From Salvelinus alpinus (taxonomy: Eukaryota; Chordata; Actinopteri; Salmoniformes; Salmonidae), in NCBI RefSeq assembly GCF_045679555.1, contig NC_092096.1, forward strand, positions 13,416,821 through 13,480,820: a DNA stretch of 64,000 nt. The letters are read 5' to 3'. Position numbers and translations under genes: made by a program. Below are positions 60,501-64,000 of this stretch, piece after piece. Within the stretch, counting starts at the first letter, position 1. Each line of letters opens with the position of its first letter. A model generated the notes under the pieces. The model made no database searches and was not told the origin of the DNA. It saw nothing but the letters and a program-made list of their open reading frames with translations.

Positions 60501-63500
60501 ACGTCTGTCTCCAGTCTGATGGGTGTTAATGTTGAAGGATCTACATGAGCGTCTGTCTCCTGTCTGATGGGTGTGTGTTAATGTTGAAGAACCTAGATGA
60601 ATGTCTGTCTCCTCTCTGATGGGTGTTAATGTTGAAGGACCTAGATAAACGTCTGTCTCCTGTCTGAGGGGTGTGTGTTAATGTTGAAGGATCTAGATGA
60701 ACTTCTGTCTCTAGTCTGATGGGTGTTAATGTTGAAGGATCTAGATGAACGTCTGTCTCCTGTCTGAGGGGTGTGTGTTAATGTTGAAGGACCTAGATGA
60801 ACGTCTGTCTCCTGTCTGATGGGTGTGTGTTAATGTTGAAGGACCTAGATGAACGTCTGTCTCCTGTCTGATGGGTGTTAATGTTGAAGGACCTAGATGA
60901 ACATCTGTCTCCTGTATGAGGGGTGTTAATGTTGAAGGACCTAGATGAACGTCTGTCTCCTGTCTGAGGGGTGTTAATGTTGAAGGACCTAGATGAACGT
61001 CTGTCTCCTGTCTGAGGGGTGTTAATGTTGAAGGACCTAGATGAACGTCTGTCTCCTGTCTGAGGGGTGTTAATGTTGAAGGATCTAGATGAACATCTGT
61101 CTCCAGTCTGAGGGGTGTGTGTTAATGTTGAAGGATCTAGATGAGCGTCTGTCTCCTGTCTGATGGGTGTTAATGTTGAAGGACCTAGATGAACATCTGT
61201 CTCCAGTCTGAGGGGTGTGTGTTAATGTTGAAGGATCTAGATGAACGTCTGTCTCCTGTCTGAGGGGTGTGTGTTAATGTTGAAGGACCTAGATGAACGT
61301 CTGCCTCTAGTCTGATGGGTGTTAATGTTGAAGGACCTAGATGAACGTCTGTCTCCAGTCTGATGGGTGTTCATGTTGAAGGACCTAGATGAACGTCTGT
61401 CTCCTGTCTGAGGGGTGTGTGTTAATGTTGAAGGATCTAGATGAACGTCTGTCTCCTGTCTGAGGGGTGTGTGTTAATGTTGAAGGATCTAGATGAACGT
61501 CTGTCTCCTGTCTGAGGGGTATTAATGTTGAAGGACCTGATGAACGTCTGTCTCTAGTCTGATGGGTGTTTGTTAATGTTGAAGGACCTAGATGAACGTC
61601 TGTCTCCTGTCTGAGGGGTGTGTGTAAATGTTGAAGGATCTAGATGAACGTCTGTCTCCTGTCTGAGGGGTGTGTTAATGTTGAAGGATCTAGATGAACG
61701 TCTGTCTCCTGTCTGAGGGGTGTGTGTAAATGTTGAAGGATCTAGATGAACGTCTGTCTCCTGTCTGAGGGGTGTGTTAATGTTGAAGGATCTAGATGAA
61801 CGTCTGTCTCCTGTCTGATGGGTGTTAATGTTGAAGGACCTAGATGAACGTCTGTCTCTAGTCTGATGGGTGTTAATGTTGAAGGATCTAGATGAACGTC
61901 TGTCTCCTGTCTGAGGGGTGTGTGTTAATGTTGAAGGACCTAGATGAACGTCTGTCTCCTGTCTGAGGGGTGTGTGTTAATGTTGAAGGATCTAGATGAA
62001 CGTCTGCCTCCAGTCTGATGGGTGTTAATGTTGAAGGATCTAGATGAACGTCTGTCTCCTGTCTGAGGGGTGTGTGTTAATGTTGAAGGACCTAGATGAA
62101 CGTCTGTCTCCTGTCTGATGGGTGTGTGTTAATGTTGAAGGATCTAGATGAACGTCTGTCTCCTGTCTGAGGGGTGTTAATGTTGAAGGATCTAGATGAA
62201 CATCTGTCTCCTGTCTGATGGGTGTTGATGTTGAAGGATCTAGATGAACGTCTGTCTCCTGTCTGAGGGGTGTTAATGTTGAAGGATCTAGATGAACATC
62301 TGTCTCCAGTGTGATGGGTGTTAATGTTGAAGAACCTAGATGAATGTCTGTCTCCTTTCTGATGGGTGTGTGTTAATGTTGAAGGACCTAGATGAACGTC
62401 TGTCTCTAGTCTGAGGGGTGTTAATGTTGAAGGACCTAGAGGAACGTCTGTCTCCTGTCTGATGGGTGTGTGTTAATGTTGAAGGATCTAGATGAACGTC
62501 TGTCTCCTGTCTGATGGGTGTTAATGTTGAAGGACCTAGATGAACGTCTGTCTCCTGTCTGAGGGGTGTTAATGTTGAAGGACTTAGATGAACGTCTGTC
62601 TCCTGTCTGAGGGGTGTTAATGTTGAAGGACCTAGATGAACGTCTGTCTCCTGTCTGAGGGGTGTGTGTTAATGTTGAAGGACCTAGATGAACGTCTGTC
62701 TCCTGTCTGATGGGTGTGTGTTAATGTTGAAGGAGCTAGATGAACGTCTGTCTCCAGTCTGTGGGGTGTTAATGTTGAAGGATCTAGATGAACGTCTGTC
62801 TCCTGTCTGAGGGGTGTTAATGTTGAAGGACCTAGATGAACGTCTGTCTCCTGTCTGAGGGGTGTTAATGTTGAAGGACCTAGATGAACGTCTGTCTCCT
62901 GTCTGATGGGTGTGTGTTAATGTTGAAGGACCTAGATGAACGTCTGTCTCCAGTCTGAGGGGTGTTAATGTTGAAGGACCTAGATGAACGTCTGTCTCCT
63001 GTCTGATGGGTGCGTGTTAATGTTGAAGGACCTAGATGAACGTCTGTCTCCAGTCTGAGGGGTGTTAATGTTGAAGGACCTAGATGAACGTCTGTCTCCT
63101 GTCTGATGGGTGTTAATGTTGAAGGATCTAGATGAACGTCTGTCTCCAGTCTGAGGGGTGTTAATGTTGAAGGACCTAGATGAACGTCTGTCTCCTGTCT
63201 GAGGGGTGTTAATGTTGAAGGATCTAGATGAACGTCTGTCTCCTGTCTGAGGGGTGTGTGTTAATGTTGAAGGACCTAGATGAACGTCTGTCTCCTGTCT
63301 GATGGGTGTTAATGTTGAAGGACCTAGATGAACTTCTGTCTCTAGTCTGATGGGTGTTAATGTTGAAGGATCTAGATGAACGTCTGTCTCCTGTCTGAGG
63401 GGTGTGTGTTAATGTTGAAGGACCTAGATGAACGTCTGTCTCCTGTCTGATGGGTGTGTGTTAATGTTGAAGGACCTAGATGTACGTCTGTCTCCTGTCT

Positions 63501-64000
63501 GATGGGTGTTAATGTTGAAGGACCTAGATGAACGTCTGTCTCCTGTATGAGGGGTGTTAATGTTGAAGGACCTAGATAAACGTCTGTCTCCTGTCTGATG
63601 GGTGTTAATGTTGAAGGACCTAGATGAACTTCTGTCTCTAGTCTGATGGGTGTTAATGTTGAAGGATCTAGATGAACGTCTGTCTCCTGTCTGAGGGGTG
63701 TTAATGTTGAAGGACCTAGATGAACGTCTGTCTCCTGTCTGAGGGGTGTGTGTTAATGTTGAAGGACCTAGATGAACATCTGTCTCCTGTCTGATGGGTG
63801 TGTGTTAATGTTGAAGGACCTAGATGAACGTCTGTCTCCTGTCTGAGGGGTGTGTGTTAATGTTGAAGGACCTAGATGAACGTCTGTCTCCAGTCTGATG
63901 GGTGTGTGTTAATGTTGAAGGACCTAGATGAACGTCTGTCTCCTGTCTGATGGGTGTGTGTTAATGTTGAAGGACCTAGATGAACGTCTGTCTCCAGTCT
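57545..64000. repeat. 49/53-bp minisatellite, ~127 copies, continuing past the window
   Basis: The unit contains gtgttaatgttgaaggacct, agatgaacgtctgtctcctg and tctgatggg; the 53-bp form has an extra GTGT. Common variants: ggatct/ggacct, gaggg/gatgg, aacatc/aacgtc, cctgtc/ccagtc/ctagtc. It fills the intron after the candidate exon at 57418-57474 and ends mid-unit at the window edge. Confidence 0.98.
58327..62766. repeat. Higher-order duplication inside the 49/53-bp array (~4 kb apart)
   Basis: A run of rare variants (cagtgtgatggg, gaatgtctgtctcctttctg, ctagaggaacg) at about 58340-58480 recurs at 62305-62447, offset 3967 bp. A later rare variant (ccagtctgtgggg at 59031) recurs at 62754, offset 3723 bp. 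The difference of about 244 bp equals five units lost or gained in one copy after duplication. Confidence 0.85.

Overview
This is eukaryotic DNA, almost certainly from a salmonid fish (Salmo, Oncorhynchus or Salvelinus type). The evidence is a Sleeping-Beauty-type Tc1 copy with paired inner and outer repeats, two other Tc1-like families, tRNA-derived SINEs with the usual salmonid tail, a solo LTR, many short inverted-repeat elements, and a vertebrate gene with GT-AG introns. More than half of the window (about 37 kb by rough addition) is tandemly repeated minisatellite or microsatellite DNA. Both ends of the window lie inside long arrays.

The one gene read with confidence is a tetraspanin on the + strand, most like tetraspanin-8 (tspan8). 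It has eight coding exons between 34527 and 55483, all in phase 0, giving 228 codons plus stop. Four membrane segments, the C-C-G motif, the P-x-S-C motif and the terminal Y-C-Q-I-G are present. Introns 1, 3, 5 and 6 are filled with tandem arrays and dead transposons. A four-copy 86-bp repeat just upstream carries a CACCC/TATA-like module and is the likely promoter region. About 1.7 kb past the stop codon, two short exons (57204-57260 and 57418-57474) look like the start of another gene, possibly a second tetraspanin-like gene. The rest of that gene would lie beyond the 49/53-bp array that fills the window to its end.

Layout: 1-6064, 56-bp satellite; 6.3-11.4 kb, (GA)n and 36-, 40-, 50- and 45-bp arrays; 11.5-18.2 kb, 19-bp, (TG)n, (CA)n, 29-, 16-, 28- and 25-bp arrays; 18.2-19.5 kb, the 3' end of a LINE followed by (GA)n; 21.7-24.0 kb, 53-bp array; 25.5-27.1 kb, dead Tc1 with a nested insertion; 27.1-28.8 kb, LINE ORF1 remnant and solo LTR; 29.2-31.6 kb, the same 45-bp satellite as at 10.2-11.4 kb but inverted; 31.9-33.2 kb, (CT)n, 37- and 42-bp arrays; 34.1-55.5 kb, the tspan8-like gene; 57.2 kb, candidate new exons; 57.5-64 kb, 49/53-bp satellite.

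Several arrays appear to have grown out of transposable elements. The clearest is a ~5 kb, ~235-copy 21-bp array in intron 5 that multiplies the pol III A-box segment of a tRNA-derived SINE. Most long open frames in the window are products of repeat periodicity and are not genes.
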